Part shown: in pieces, positions 6,421-14,421 of the stretch
How positions within the stretch are numbered: position 1 is the first letter of the stretch
Layout: each line of letters opens with the position of its first letter
NCBI GenBank assembly: GCA_018883305.1
Contig: VEQI01000019.1
Span: forward strand, 1-19,014
Direction: 5' to 3'
From: Limnohabitans sp.
Lineage (GTDB): Bacteria; Pseudomonadota; Gammaproteobacteria; Burkholderiales; Burkholderiaceae_C
DNA length: 19,014 nt
Position numbers and translations under genes: made by a program
Notes under the pieces: generated by a model
Seen by the model: the letters and a program-made list of their open reading frames with translations, nothing else
Told to the model about the DNA's origin: nothing
The model's database searches: none

Positions 6421-9384
6421 ATGTTGTTGACCCGTAAACCCTCGTCCACCGTGGGTGGCACTGCTTCAGCCGCCATGCTGGGGCGTCTTCACAAAGGTTT
6501 GTCGCAGGCGCTGCCCACGCTGGATCGGCGCGGATTCTTGCGTCGCTCTGGCTTGGGGGTGGGCGTGGGCTTGGCCGCCTCTCAACTCAGTTTGGTGAAG
6601 AAGGCCAACGCCATGGGCAGCGCTCCATCGCCTGTGGAGAGCAAGATTGAAGTCAAGCGGACGGTCTGTTCTCACTGCTCGGTGGGTTGCGCGGTCGATG
6701 CCGTGGTTCAAAACGGCGTGTGGGTGCGTCAAGAGCCGGTGTTCGATTCGCCCATCAACCTGGGGGCGCATTGCGCCAAGGGTGCGGCCTTGCGTGAGCA
6801 TGGCCACGGCGAATACCGTCTTCGTTACCCCATGAAGCTGGTCAACGGCAAGTACGAGCGCATCAGCTGGGACACAGCTCTCACGGAAATCAGTGCCAAG
6901 ATGCTGGAGCTGCGCAAGGCCTCCGGCCCCGACAGCGTGTATTTCATTGGCTCTTCCAAGCACAGCAATGAACAGGCGTATTTGCTGCGCAAGTTTGTCA
7001 GCTATTGGGGCTCCAACAATTGTGATCACCAGGCGCGTATTTGCCACTCCACCACGGTGGCTGGTGTGGCCAACACCTGGGGCTATGGGGCCATGACCAA
7101 CTCGTACAACGACATGCAAAACAGCAAGGTCGCGTTGTACATTGGATCAAACGCCGCTGAAGCTCACCCGGTGTCCATGCTGCACATGCTGCACGCCAAG
7201 GAGAACGGCTGCAAGATGATCGTCGTCGATCCGCGTTTTACCCGTACCGCCGCCAAGGCGGACGAGTTTGTGCGCATTCGCTCGGGCAGTGACATTCCAT
7301 TCCTGTTTGGTTTGCTCTATCACATCTTCAAAAACGGCTGGGAAGACACCAAGTACATCCACGATCGCGTGTACGGGATGGAGAAGGTCAAGGAAGACGT
7401 CCTGGCCAAGTGGAAGCCCGAGGCCGTGGAAGAGGCCTGCGGGGTCAAAGAAGAGCAGATGTTCCGCGTGGCCAAAATGCTGCATGACCACAACCCGGGC
7501 ACCATCGTCTGGTGCATGGGCCAGACGCAGCACACCATCGGCAACGCCATGGTGCGTGCTTCCTGCATTCTGCAACTGGCCTTGGGCAATGTGGGCAAGA
7601 GCGGCGGCGGTACCAATATTTTCCGCGGTCACGATAACGTGCAAGGCGCCACGGATGTGGGCCCGAATCCGGATTCATTGCCCGGCTACTACGGCATTGC
7701 CGAAGGGTCCTGGAAGCACTTTGCCAAGGCCTGGGGGGTGGAGTTCGACTGGCTCAAGGACCGCTTTGCTTCACCGGCCATGATGACCAAACCCGGCATC
7801 ACCGTGTCGCGTTGGATTGATGGCGTGCTGGAGAAAAACGAGCTGATCGACCAAGACAGCAATTTGAAGGGCGTGTTCTACTGGGGACATGCGCCCAACT
7901 CCCAGACCCGTGGTCTGGAAATGAAGCGCGCCATGGACAAGCTGGACTTGTTGGTGGTGGTGGACCCTTACCCGTCTGCCACTGCTTCGATGGCTGCCAT
8001 GCCGGGGGATCCCAAAGATCTCAACCCCAACCGTGCGGTTTACCTGCTGCCAGCAGCGACGCAGTTTGAAACCAGTGGCTCGTGCACGGCGTCCAACCGC
8101 TCCATCCAGTGGCGCGAAAAAGTGATCGAGCCTTTGTGGGAAAGCCGCTCCGATCACATGATCATGTATCAGTTCGCACAGAAACTGGGCTTTGGCCCGG
8201 AGCTGGTCAAGAACTACAAGTTGCAAAAGGTGAAGGGGCAGGACGAACCGGTGGTGGAGGACATTCTGCGCGAGATCAATCGCTCCGTCTGGACCATTGG
8301 CTACACCGGGCAAAGCCCTGAGCGCTTGAAAGCGCACATGCGCAACATGCATCTCTTTGATGTCAAAACGCTCAAGTGCAAGGGCGGCAAGGACCCTGAA
8401 ACCGGTTATGACATGACTGGCGATTACTTTGGTCTGCCCTGGCCTTGCTACGGTACGCCCGAGCTCAAGCACCCCGGCTCCCCCAACTTGTATGACACCT
8501 CCAAGCATGTCATGGACGGGGGCGGAAATTTCCGAGCCAACTTTGGCGTTGAAAAAGACGGCAAGAGCCTGTTGGCTGAAGATGGCTCTCACTCCAAAGG
8601 CGCAGACATCACCACCGGCTATCCCGAGCTGGATCATGTGCTGCTGAAAAAACTGGGCTGGTGGGATGAGTTGACGGATGCCGAGAAGGCCGCGGCCGAG
8701 GGCAAGAACTGGAAGACCGACAACTCGGGCGGCATGATCCGCGTGTTCATGAAAAACCACGGCTGCCATCCCTTTGGCAATGCCAAGGCACGTGCCGTGG
8801 TGTGGAACTTCCCTGACCCCATTCCGCAGCATCGCGAGCCGCTGTATGGCACACGGCCCGACTTGATGGCCAAGTACCCCACGCACGAAGATAAGAAGGC
8901 CTTCTGGCGTCTGCCCACGCTGTACAAATCGGTGCAAGAAAAAAACCTGGCCGACAAGGTGCACGAGAAATTCCCGCTCATCCTCACCTCCGGTCGTCTG
9001 GTGGAGTACGAAGGGGGCGGCGAGGAAACGCGCTCCAACCCCTGGCTGGCCGAGTTGCAGCAGGAAGCCTATGTGGAGATCCATCCCAAGACGGCCGGCG
9101 AACGCGGCATTCGCAATGGTGAACGTGTGTGGCTCAAGAGCCCCACGGGTGCACGCCTGAACGTGCAGGCCCTGGTCACCGAGCGTGTGGACACGGGCAC
9201 CGTCTGGATGCCCTTCCATTTCTCCGGTCGCTGGCAAGGTGCTGATTTGCTCAAGTACTACCCCGAAGGGGCAGCGCCCGTGGTGCGCGGTGAGGCGGTC
9301 AACACCGCCACCACCTATGGCTATGACAGCGTCACCATGATGCAAGAGACCAAGACCACTGTTTGCAACATCGAACGCGCATAA
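6421..9384 (+). CDS. fdhA: Formate dehydrogenase catalytic (alpha) subunit, Tat-exported Mo/W-bisPGD enzyme
   Basis: This 987-residue member of the DMSO reductase superfamily oxidises formate to CO2. A Tat signal, DRRGFLRRSG at 35-44 plus a hydrophobic segment, predicts folded export to the periplasm. C83, C86, C90 and C118 bind the proximal 4Fe-4S cluster. RICHSTTV places C208 at the metal-ligand position where E. coli FdnG has selenocysteine, followed by the conserved His209. The C-terminal region (PLILTSGRLVEYEGGGEETRSNPWLAEL onwards) is the molydopterin-dinucleotide-binding domain. The start follows GAGGAG (6409-6414). The Tat motif sits further in than usual because about 34 residues precede it. 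Metal choice, Mo or W, cannot be read from sequence. FdhB, FdhC, TorD and FdhD around it supply partner and maturation functions. Confidence 0.96.
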   Translation: MLLTRKPSSTVGGTASAAMLGRLHKGLSQALPTLDRRGFLRRSGLGVGVGLAASQLSLVKKANAMGSAPSPVESKIEVKRTVCSHCSVGCAVDAVVQNGVWVRQEPVFDSPINLGAHCAKGAALREHGHGEYRLRYPMKLVNGKYERISWDTALTEISAKMLELRKASGPDSVYFIGSSKHSNEQAYLLRKFVSYWGSNNCDHQARICHSTTVAGVANTWGYGAMTNSYNDMQNSKVALYIGSNAAEAHPVSMLHMLHAKENGCKMIVVDPRFTRTAAKADEFVRIRSGSDIPFLFGLLYHIFKNGWEDTKYIHDRVYGMEKVKEDVLAKWKPEAVEEACGVKEEQMFRVAKMLHDHNPGTIVWCMGQTQHTIGNAMVRASCILQLALGNVGKSGGGTNIFRGHDNVQGATDVGPNPDSLPGYYGIAEGSWKHFAKAWGVEFDWLKDRFASPAMMTKPGITVSRWIDGVLEKNELIDQDSNLKGVFYWGHAPNSQTRGLEMKRAMDKLDLLVVVDPYPSATASMAAMPGDPKDLNPNRAVYLLPAATQFETSGSCTASNRSIQWREKVIEPLWESRSDHMIMYQFAQKLGFGPELVKNYKLQKVKGQDEPVVEDILREINRSVWTIGYTGQSPERLKAHMRNMHLFDVKTLKCKGGKDPETGYDMTGDYFGLPWPCYGTPELKHPGSPNLYDTSKHVMDGGGNFRANFGVEKDGKSLLAEDGSHSKGADITTGYPELDHVLLKKLGWWDELTDAEKAAAEGKNWKTDNSGGMIRVFMKNHGCHPFGNAKARAVVWNFPDPIPQHREPLYGTRPDLMAKYPTHEDKKAFWRLPTLYKSVQEKNLADKVHEKFPLILTSGRLVEYEGGGEETRSNPWLAELQQEAYVEIHPKTAGERGIRNGERVWLKSPTGARLNVQALVTERVDTGTVWMPFHFSGRWQGADLLKYYPEGAAPVVRGEAVNTATTYGYDSVTMMQETKTTVCNIERA

Positions 9385-9394
9385 GGAACACACC

Positions 9395-10033
9395 ATGGCA
9401 CGCATGAAATTCATTTGTGACGCAGAGCGTTGCATCGAGTGCAATGGCTGTGTGACGGCCTGCAAAAATGAGCACGAACTGCCCTGGGGCGTGAACCGTC
9501 GTCGAGTGGTCACCCTCAATGACGGGGTGCCGGGTGAGAAGTCCATCTCGGTGGCTTGCATGCATTGCTCGGACGCACCCTGCATGGCGGTTTGTCCGGT
9601 CAACTGCTTCTACAAAACCGACGAAGGCGTGGTGCTGCACGACAAGGATGTCTGCATCGGTTGCGGCTACTGCTCGTATGCCTGTCCGTTTGGCGCACCT
9701 CAGTTCCCGGGCCAGGGCACCTTTGGCATGCGCGGCAAGATGGACAAATGCACGTTTTGCGCGGGCGGGCCGGAGGCTAACGGGAGTCAGGCTGAGTTTG
9801 AAAAGTACGGGCGTAACCGCCTGGCCGAAGGCAAGTTGCCCGCCTGTGCAGAAATGTGTTCCACCAAGGCTTTGTTGGCGGGTGACGGTGATGTGGTGGC
9901 CGATATTTTCCGCAACCGCGTCGTCAAGCGTAACAAGGGCGCTGAAGTCTGGGGTTGGGGAACGGCCTACGCCTCACAGCAGGCTGGCCAGGCCCCGACG
10001 GCTCAACCTGCGCAACCAGGAGCCAAAAAATGA
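9395..10033 (+). CDS. fdhB: Formate dehydrogenase iron-sulfur (beta) subunit
   Basis: The 212-residue protein is a four-cluster ferredoxin of the DmsB/FdnH type. Cysteine groups are C13/C16/C19/C23, C55/C58/C63/C67 with C71, C87/C90/C93/C97 and C119/C122/C151/C155, enough for four 4Fe-4S clusters. It should take electrons from FdhA and hand them to the haems of FdhC. It has no signal of its own and would be exported folded with FdhA by hitch-hiking on the Tat signal. It lacks the C-terminal transmembrane helix of FdnH; the tail from about 195 is Ala/Pro/Gln-rich. The start has an AAGGA site and follows fdhA by 10 bases; the stop overlaps the lipoprotein start as ATGA. Confidence 0.95.
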   Translation: MARMKFICDAERCIECNGCVTACKNEHELPWGVNRRRVVTLNDGVPGEKSISVACMHCSDAPCMAVCPVNCFYKTDEGVVLHDKDVCIGCGYCSYACPFGAPQFPGQGTFGMRGKMDKCTFCAGGPEANGSQAEFEKYGRNRLAEGKLPACAEMCSTKALLAGDGDVVADIFRNRVVKRNKGAEVWGWGTAYASQQAGQAPTAQPAQPGAKK

Positions 10034-10254
10034 AGACTCGCTTTGCGCTCTGCTCACTGTGCCTCTTGCTCCTGAGCGCCTGTGTCGAAAAAGACCAGGT
10101 GTTGGGCTCGAAGAAAGACGCGCCTGCTTTCGGGGGGACCCCCAATGGCTTTTCAGTCAAGGGCTGGCAAGGCGGGGATAAAAACAGTTGGGAGCAACAG
10201 CTTCGTACCCGTGGCCAATATGGCATGAACGATCACCTGCGTGCACCTGATTGA
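10030..10254 (+). CDS. Small predicted lipoprotein of the formate dehydrogenase operon
   Basis: This 74-residue protein has a lipoprotein signal: MKTRF, a Leu-rich core and lipobox LSAC with the lipidated cysteine at C18. The mature part is about 57 residues, polar, with GGTPNGFSVKGWQGG and a C-terminal RGQYGMNDHLRAPD. The start overlaps the fdhB stop (ATGA) and fdhC begins 12 bases after it, so it is embedded in the operon and made in step with the enzyme. I recognise no domain. It may anchor or stabilise the periplasmic FdhAB part at the membrane. Its C-terminal motif resembles that of the small Tat protein upstream. Real gene: likely; function: unknown. Confidence 0.8.
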   Translation: MKTRFALCSLCLLLLSACVEKDQVLGSKKDAPAFGGTPNGFSVKGWQGGDKNSWEQQLRTRGQYGMNDHLRAPD

Positions 10255-10266
10255 TAGGGGCTCACC

Positions 10267-11418
10267 ATGTCACGACTCATTCAATCGGTGCTGGCGATCT
10301 CTCTTTGGTGGGTTGCCGGGGGACTGGCTGTTGCCGCGGATTCGACGCCTGGTCAGGCAGCGTCGGCCCCTCAGGTGCAGAGCATCTCCATCCAGAGCGT
10401 GAAACCCGATGCCAGTGATGCACCTGGTTATGCCGAGCAAACCAACCAACAGCGTGCGGCAGTTCAACCCGGCAACAATGCGCCCATGTGGCGCGATGTG
10501 GGGCGTGGTGCCGAGGGCTATACCAGCTTGCCCAAATCACAGGCCCCCGAAGCCGGTGTTCTCATTCAACCCTTTGTTCAGTATCCGGGCTCGCGCCTGA
10601 CGAACGCGGGTGAGGCCTGGCGACAGGTGCGCAACCAGTGGATCATTCCGTACGGCGGATCGTTCCTGCTGGTGGTCCTGGGTGCGATCGCCATTTTTTA
10701 CTGGCGTCAAGGCGCGATTCGGGTGCATGGCAAGCCCACGGGCGTGGTGATTGAACGCTTTACCCCCCTGGAACGCGCTGCCCATTGGGCCAATGCGATG
10801 GCATTCGTGGTGTTGGCTGTCTCTGGCGTCACCATGGCGTTTGGTAAGTTCTTCATTCAGCCGTTCATCGGTGACATGCTGTTTGGCTGGTTGGCGTATG
10901 TGCTCAAGAACGCCCACAATTTTGCCGGCCCCTTGTTTGCGGTGTCGCTGCTCATCGTGTTCATCACGTTTGTGAAAGACAACTTGCCGCAAGCGGGCGA
11001 TCTGGCGTGGCTGCTCAAAGGGGGGGGCATGTTCGGAGACAGTGAAATCCCCTCCAACCGATTCAACGCCGGTGAAAAAGTGATTTTCTGGGGCGGCGTA
11101 TTTGCTTTGGGCATCCTGGTGGTGGCCTCTGGTCTGGTGTTGGACAAACTGCTGCCTTTCCTCATCTATGAGCGCTCATCCATGCAGATCGCGCACATGG
11201 TCCACGCCGTGGCGGCGGTGCTGATGCTGGGCATGTTCATTGGCCACATTTACATGGGCACCATTGGTACGGAAGGCGCCTATCAGGCCATGAAGACGGG
11301 TTACGTGGACGAGACCTGGGCCAAAGAGCACCATGAGCTTTGGTACAACGATATCAAGGCGAACAAGATCCCGGCGAATCGCTCGACCCCTCAAGCCGAC
11401 AAAGCCGTCAATGCCTGA
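10267..11418 (+). CDS. fdhC: Formate dehydrogenase cytochrome b (gamma) subunit
   Basis: The 383-residue protein has a signal peptide (1-24), a periplasmic stretch of about 100 residues unlike the short E. coli FdnI, and about five membrane segments (near 126-146, 175-195, 215-235, 272-292, 308-330). Candidate haem b ligands are H173 (ERAAHWAN), H217, H313 and H327; the 14-residue spacing of the last pair equals that of the FdnI ligands H155 and H169. FVVLAVSGVTMAFGKFF and GHIYMGTIGTEGAYQAM are typical of the family. It anchors FdhAB to the periplasmic face and reduces quinone. AGGGG precedes the start. The long N-terminal part may contact the lipoprotein or FdhB. Confidence 0.94.
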   Translation: MSRLIQSVLAISLWWVAGGLAVAADSTPGQAASAPQVQSISIQSVKPDASDAPGYAEQTNQQRAAVQPGNNAPMWRDVGRGAEGYTSLPKSQAPEAGVLIQPFVQYPGSRLTNAGEAWRQVRNQWIIPYGGSFLLVVLGAIAIFYWRQGAIRVHGKPTGVVIERFTPLERAAHWANAMAFVVLAVSGVTMAFGKFFIQPFIGDMLFGWLAYVLKNAHNFAGPLFAVSLLIVFITFVKDNLPQAGDLAWLLKGGGMFGDSEIPSNRFNAGEKVIFWGGVFALGILVVASGLVLDKLLPFLIYERSSMQIAHMVHAVAAVLMLGMFIGHIYMGTIGTEGAYQAMKTGYVDETWAKEHHELWYNDIKANKIPANRSTPQADKAVNA

Positions 11419-11442
11419 CAGTCGCCAGCACAGGAGAATTTC

Positions 11443-11784
11443 ATGATCAAACCTCTCATTGCGACGATGCTGCTGATGTCCTCGAGCTTCGCCATGGCGA
11501 AATTGCCACCCTTGAGTGACGAAGCCAAAGCCAAAGCCGAGGAGACCAAGGCCAAAGCCGCGCACACCGCCAAGGTGGAGGCGTATGACCTGTGCAAGTC
11601 TCAAGACAAGGTGGCCGCCCATGTGCAAAAGCACAACAAGGCCCAAGCCGGCAAGCCCGTGCCCACACCACCTTGTGCAGACCCAGGGAAATTTGTCTAT
11701 CCCCCGCCTGTGGCGGCGGTGGTGACCACCGCCACGACACCGGCTGCGGCTGCCTCTGCTGCCAAGGTGCCGGCCAAAAAATAA
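11443..11784 (+). CDS. Small secreted Ala/Lys-rich protein at the end of the formate dehydrogenase operon
   Basis: The 113-residue protein has a Sec signal peptide (1-19, cleavage after AMA). The mature N-terminus is a charged Ala/Lys/Glu helix (DEAKAKAEETKAKAAHTAKVEAY, about 26-48, described here in two parts because of length: it is likely amphipathic). Two cysteines, C51 and C78, could form a disulfide, with histidines at 60 and 64 between them. The tail is Pro/Ala/Thr-rich and ends in a basic KVPAKK. I recognise no named family. The start has AGGAGA and follows fdhC by 24 bases; the terminator lies 22 bases after the stop, so it is the last gene of the unit. Function unknown. Confidence 0.75.
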   Translation: MIKPLIATMLLMSSSFAMAKLPPLSDEAKAKAEETKAKAAHTAKVEAYDLCKSQDKVAAHVQKHNKAQAGKPVPTPPCADPGKFVYPPPVAAVVTTATTPAAAASAAKVPAKK

Positions 11785-11806
11785 CCCCGGCACCCTCCGC
11801 CTCTTT

Positions 11807-11838
11807 GGGGCCGCGCTTTCATGCGCCGGCCCTTTTTT
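11807..11838 (+). terminator. Intrinsic terminator of the formate dehydrogenase operon
   Basis: GGGCC-GCGC and GCGC-C-GGCCC form a GC-rich stem of nine pairs with one bulged C and a TTTCAT loop, followed by six T residues (11833-11838). It lies 22 bases after the stop of the small secreted protein and before fdhD, separating structural genes from the sulfurtransferase gene. Confidence 0.85.
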
Positions 11839-11856
11839 GTATGCTCCAGCATTGAC

Positions 11857-12690
11857 ATGCCTTCATTGCCTCGTTTTACCCAAGCGCATTGCGAACTCAC
11901 TCGTCAGATTGAAGTCGTCGATGAGCAAGGCGTTCGATCGTCGGTGACCATCCCCGCGGAGAGAGCGCTCACCCTCTATGTGGACAAGCGAGAGATTGTG
12001 ACCCTGATGACCCTGGGGGCCAATCCCGAGTTGTTGGCGCTTGGCTATCTGCGCAATCAACGGTTGGTGACCGATGTCAGTGAGGTGGAATCGATCACGG
12101 TTGATTGGGAGGCTGGTGAAGCCGGTGCGGGGGTGGCTGCCATCAAAACGTATGCCGGCATCCAGGACATCCAGGCCTTGACGGACAAGCGGGTCATCAC
12201 CACTGGCTGTGGACAGGGCAGTTTGTTCGGCGATCTGATGGGGGATCTGGAGGGGTTGTGCCTGCCCGATGCGTTCATTTCTCAAGCGCGCTTGCACAGC
12301 CTGCTCAACACCATACGCTTGCAGGAGACGGTGTACAAATCAGCGGGCACGGTGCATGGGTGCGCCTTGTTCACGGGTGACACCATGCGGATATATGTGG
12401 AAGACGTGGGGCGTCACAACGCTGTCGATGTGATCGCAGGCTGGTTGTGGATGAATGGCGTTCAGATCGACGCAGACGCGGTGTTCTACACCACTGGCCG
12501 ATTGACCAGCGAGATGGTGCTCAAGTCTGCGCAGATGGGCATCGGGGTGGTGGTTTCACGAAATGGCATCACGCAGATGGGCTTCGATCTGGCGAAGCGG
12601 CTGGGCCTGTGTGCCATTGGGCGCGCCAAGAACAAGCACTATCTTGTCTACACCGAACACGCACGCGTGTTGACGGAAGCTTCCGTTTGA
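11857..12690 (+). CDS. fdhD: Formate dehydrogenase accessory sulfurtransferase FdhD
   Basis: FdhD passes sulfur from the cysteine desulfurase to the bis-PGD cofactor of formate dehydrogenase, needed for activity. The 277-residue protein carries the family marks VHGCALF, EDVGRHNAVD, YTTGRLTSEMVLKSAQMG and VVVSRNGIT. The catalytic loop reads VITTGCGQGS with a single cysteine, C118, in place of the CxxC of E. coli FdhD. I start at ATG 11857; an in-frame ATG at 11821 sits inside the terminator loop and would add an unconserved leader. No clear ribosome site is visible before 11857. As the terminator separates it from the operon, it relies on read-through or on a promoter of its own; a TATGCT at 11840-11845 could be a -10 box. 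Confidence 0.93.
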   Translation: MPSLPRFTQAHCELTRQIEVVDEQGVRSSVTIPAERALTLYVDKREIVTLMTLGANPELLALGYLRNQRLVTDVSEVESITVDWEAGEAGAGVAAIKTYAGIQDIQALTDKRVITTGCGQGSLFGDLMGDLEGLCLPDAFISQARLHSLLNTIRLQETVYKSAGTVHGCALFTGDTMRIYVEDVGRHNAVDVIAGWLWMNGVQIDADAVFYTTGRLTSEMVLKSAQMGIGVVVSRNGITQMGFDLAKRLGLCAIGRAKNKHYLVYTEHARVLTEASV

Positions 12691-12727
12691 TCGCCCCATC
12701 CTTCATGCATGCATGGCACGCTGCCCG

Positions 12728-12742
12728 ATTCAACTGTTGAAT
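12728..12742. repeat. 15-bp perfect dyad across the stop codon of the deacylase gene
   Basis: ATTCAAC-T-GTTGAAT has 7-base perfect arms. It covers the minus-strand stop codon (12732-12730) in the short gap between the converging fdhD and deacylase genes. It lacks a T-run, so it is not a clear intrinsic terminator. Confidence 0.45.
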
Positions 12743-14421
12743 TCGGTCAGCAGCGCACCCGCCATGGGCGGCTGGTCCACCAGGCCCTTCTCATTGGCCA
12801 CCAGCTGACCATTCACCCACACACCACGCACGCCCACGGCGTCGGTGTTCAGGCGGGCAGCGCCACCGGGCAAATCGAACACGCGTTTCTTGGCCGAACG
12901 GTTCACCGTGGCGGGGTCAAACAGCATCAGGTCGGCGGCCCAGCCGACTTGCAGGCGACCACGGTTTTGAATGCCCATCACCTCGGCTTGATGTGACGTG
13001 ATCTGACGCACGGCTTCAGCCATGCTCATTTTTCCCAGTTCACGCGCCCAGTAACCCATCAGGTGCAGGCCAAATCCGGCGTCATTGAAGAAGGTGAGGT
13101 GCGCGCCAGCATCGCTCAGCGAGATCACGCTGTGGGGGTGATTCAACATGCGGCCCACGGCCTCAACGTCGCTGTTGAGCAGTTGGGCCGTGAAGACGGT
13201 TTTAAGGTCTTCCGACAAGGCGATGTCCAGCATGGTGTCCAGCGGATCCTTGTTCAAGGTACGTGCAATGTCGGCAATGCTGCGCTGCTCCATGTGGGCG
13301 TTCTCGGGTTTGAACGTTTCCACCACATGCACCTTGTCCCACTCGTTGTTGAACAGGCGGAAGGTGGAGGTGCTGGCCAACTCCGCACGCACGCTGTCGC
13401 GGAACGCCTGGCTGGAGAGCACGTCACGCAGCGCTTGACCCTGGATACCCAGCGCGGGTTTCCAGCTCTGCAGGCCTTCCACCGGATAGGGCGAGATGAA
13501 CGTGAAATCCATCGTCAGCGGACAGCAGGACACCTGGCCGTACAGGCGATGGCCACGCTGATTGGCCTCGGTGATGGCTTGCAGATCATTGAACACGGTT
13601 TGCGGGTTGGTGCTGTTGTGCAGCAGCGCCGCGATCATCACGGGGCGCCCGGATTGTGCCGACATGTCTTCCAGGAAGGGCACCGGCATCTGTCCGCCTT
13701 TGGTCACCATGTATATGCCACGCCCTTGCTCGCCCATGGCCTTGATGAGCGCCATCATCTCTTCATCGCTGGCCAGGCGCGAGGGCATGGGCAAGCCGCC
13801 TTCACCGTTGTGCGCCGGGCTGGTGCTGCTGGCAAAGCCCACCGCGCCAGCGGCCATGGCTTCGCGCACGATCTGCGCCATGCTATCGATTTCCTGGGGC
13901 GTGGCCGCGCGCTTGGTGGCGTCGGCCCCCATCACCCAAGTGCGGATTGACGAGTGGCCAACATAGGCTGCCACGTTGACCGCGCTGCCTTTGCGTCGCA
14001 ACATGTCCAGGTATTGCGGGAAGGTTTCAAAGTCCCACTGAATGCCCTGGCGCAACACATCCAGCGACATGCCTTCCACTTGCGTGAGGTTGCGCATGGT
14101 GAGGTCGCGATCCGCGGGCTTGCAAGGCGCGATGGCAAAGCCGCAATTGCCGATGACGGCCGTGGTGACACCCAGAGCCGGCGAAGGGCGTACACACGGG
14201 TCCCAGGTGATCTGTGCGTCAAAGTGGGTGTGGCTGTCAATGATGCCGGGCATGAGCGCCAGGCCCGTGCCATCAATCACTTGGCTGGCTTGCGTGGGCA
14301 GGTTGGAGCCGATGGCCGAGATCTGGCCGTTGGTAACGGCCAGATCGCCACGTACCGGGTCCGCGCCGGACCCATCAAAAAGTTGAACATTGCGAAACAG
14401 GAGGTCTGGAGTCTGGGCCAT
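12730..14421 (-). CDS. N-acyl-D-amino-acid deacylase-type amidohydrolase
   Basis: The 563-residue protein belongs to the D-aminoacylase branch of the amidohydrolase superfamily, zinc enzymes that cleave N-acyl groups from D-amino acids. An N-terminal beta part (LLFRNVQLFDGSGADPVRGDLAV) is followed by the metal motif DSHTHFD (H64, H66) and the GNCG motif, whose C93 matches the zinc-ligand cysteine of D-aminoacylase. GEGGLPMPSR, SDAGAHLTFF (catalytic Asp region) and the closing GWAADLMLFDP are also typical. The family includes related hydrolases, so the substrate is uncertain. I start at ATG 14421; ATG 14436 in the same frame is possible and adds five residues. The longer open frame upstream has no conserved features. 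It faces an alpha/beta hydrolase across 177 bases. Confidence 0.88.
   Translation of the reverse strand: MAQTPDLLFRNVQLFDGSGADPVRGDLAVTNGQISAIGSNLPTQASQVIDGTGLALMPGIIDSHTHFDAQITWDPCVRPSPALGVTTAVIGNCGFAIAPCKPADRDLTMRNLTQVEGMSLDVLRQGIQWDFETFPQYLDMLRRKGSAVNVAAYVGHSSIRTWVMGADATKRAATPQEIDSMAQIVREAMAAGAVGFASSTSPAHNGEGGLPMPSRLASDEEMMALIKAMGEQGRGIYMVTKGGQMPVPFLEDMSAQSGRPVMIAALLHNSTNPQTVFNDLQAITEANQRGHRLYGQVSCCPLTMDFTFISPYPVEGLQSWKPALGIQGQALRDVLSSQAFRDSVRAELASTSTFRLFNNEWDKVHVVETFKPENAHMEQRSIADIARTLNKDPLDTMLDIALSEDLKTVFTAQLLNSDVEAVGRMLNHPHSVISLSDAGAHLTFFNDAGFGLHLMGYWARELGKMSMAEAVRQITSHQAEVMGIQNRGRLQVGWAADLMLFDPATVNRSAKKRVFDLPGGAARLNTDAVGVRGVWVNGQLVANEKGLVDQPPMAGALLTEFNS

Noticed and set aside
7771..9603. 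610-codon open frame antisense to fdhA and fdhB
   Set aside because: It runs opposite two certain genes, has no family motif, and long antisense frames are common in GC-rich codon-biased genes.
11821..11856. Upstream ATG for fdhD
   Set aside because: It lies in the loop of the operon terminator and adds residues without family support.
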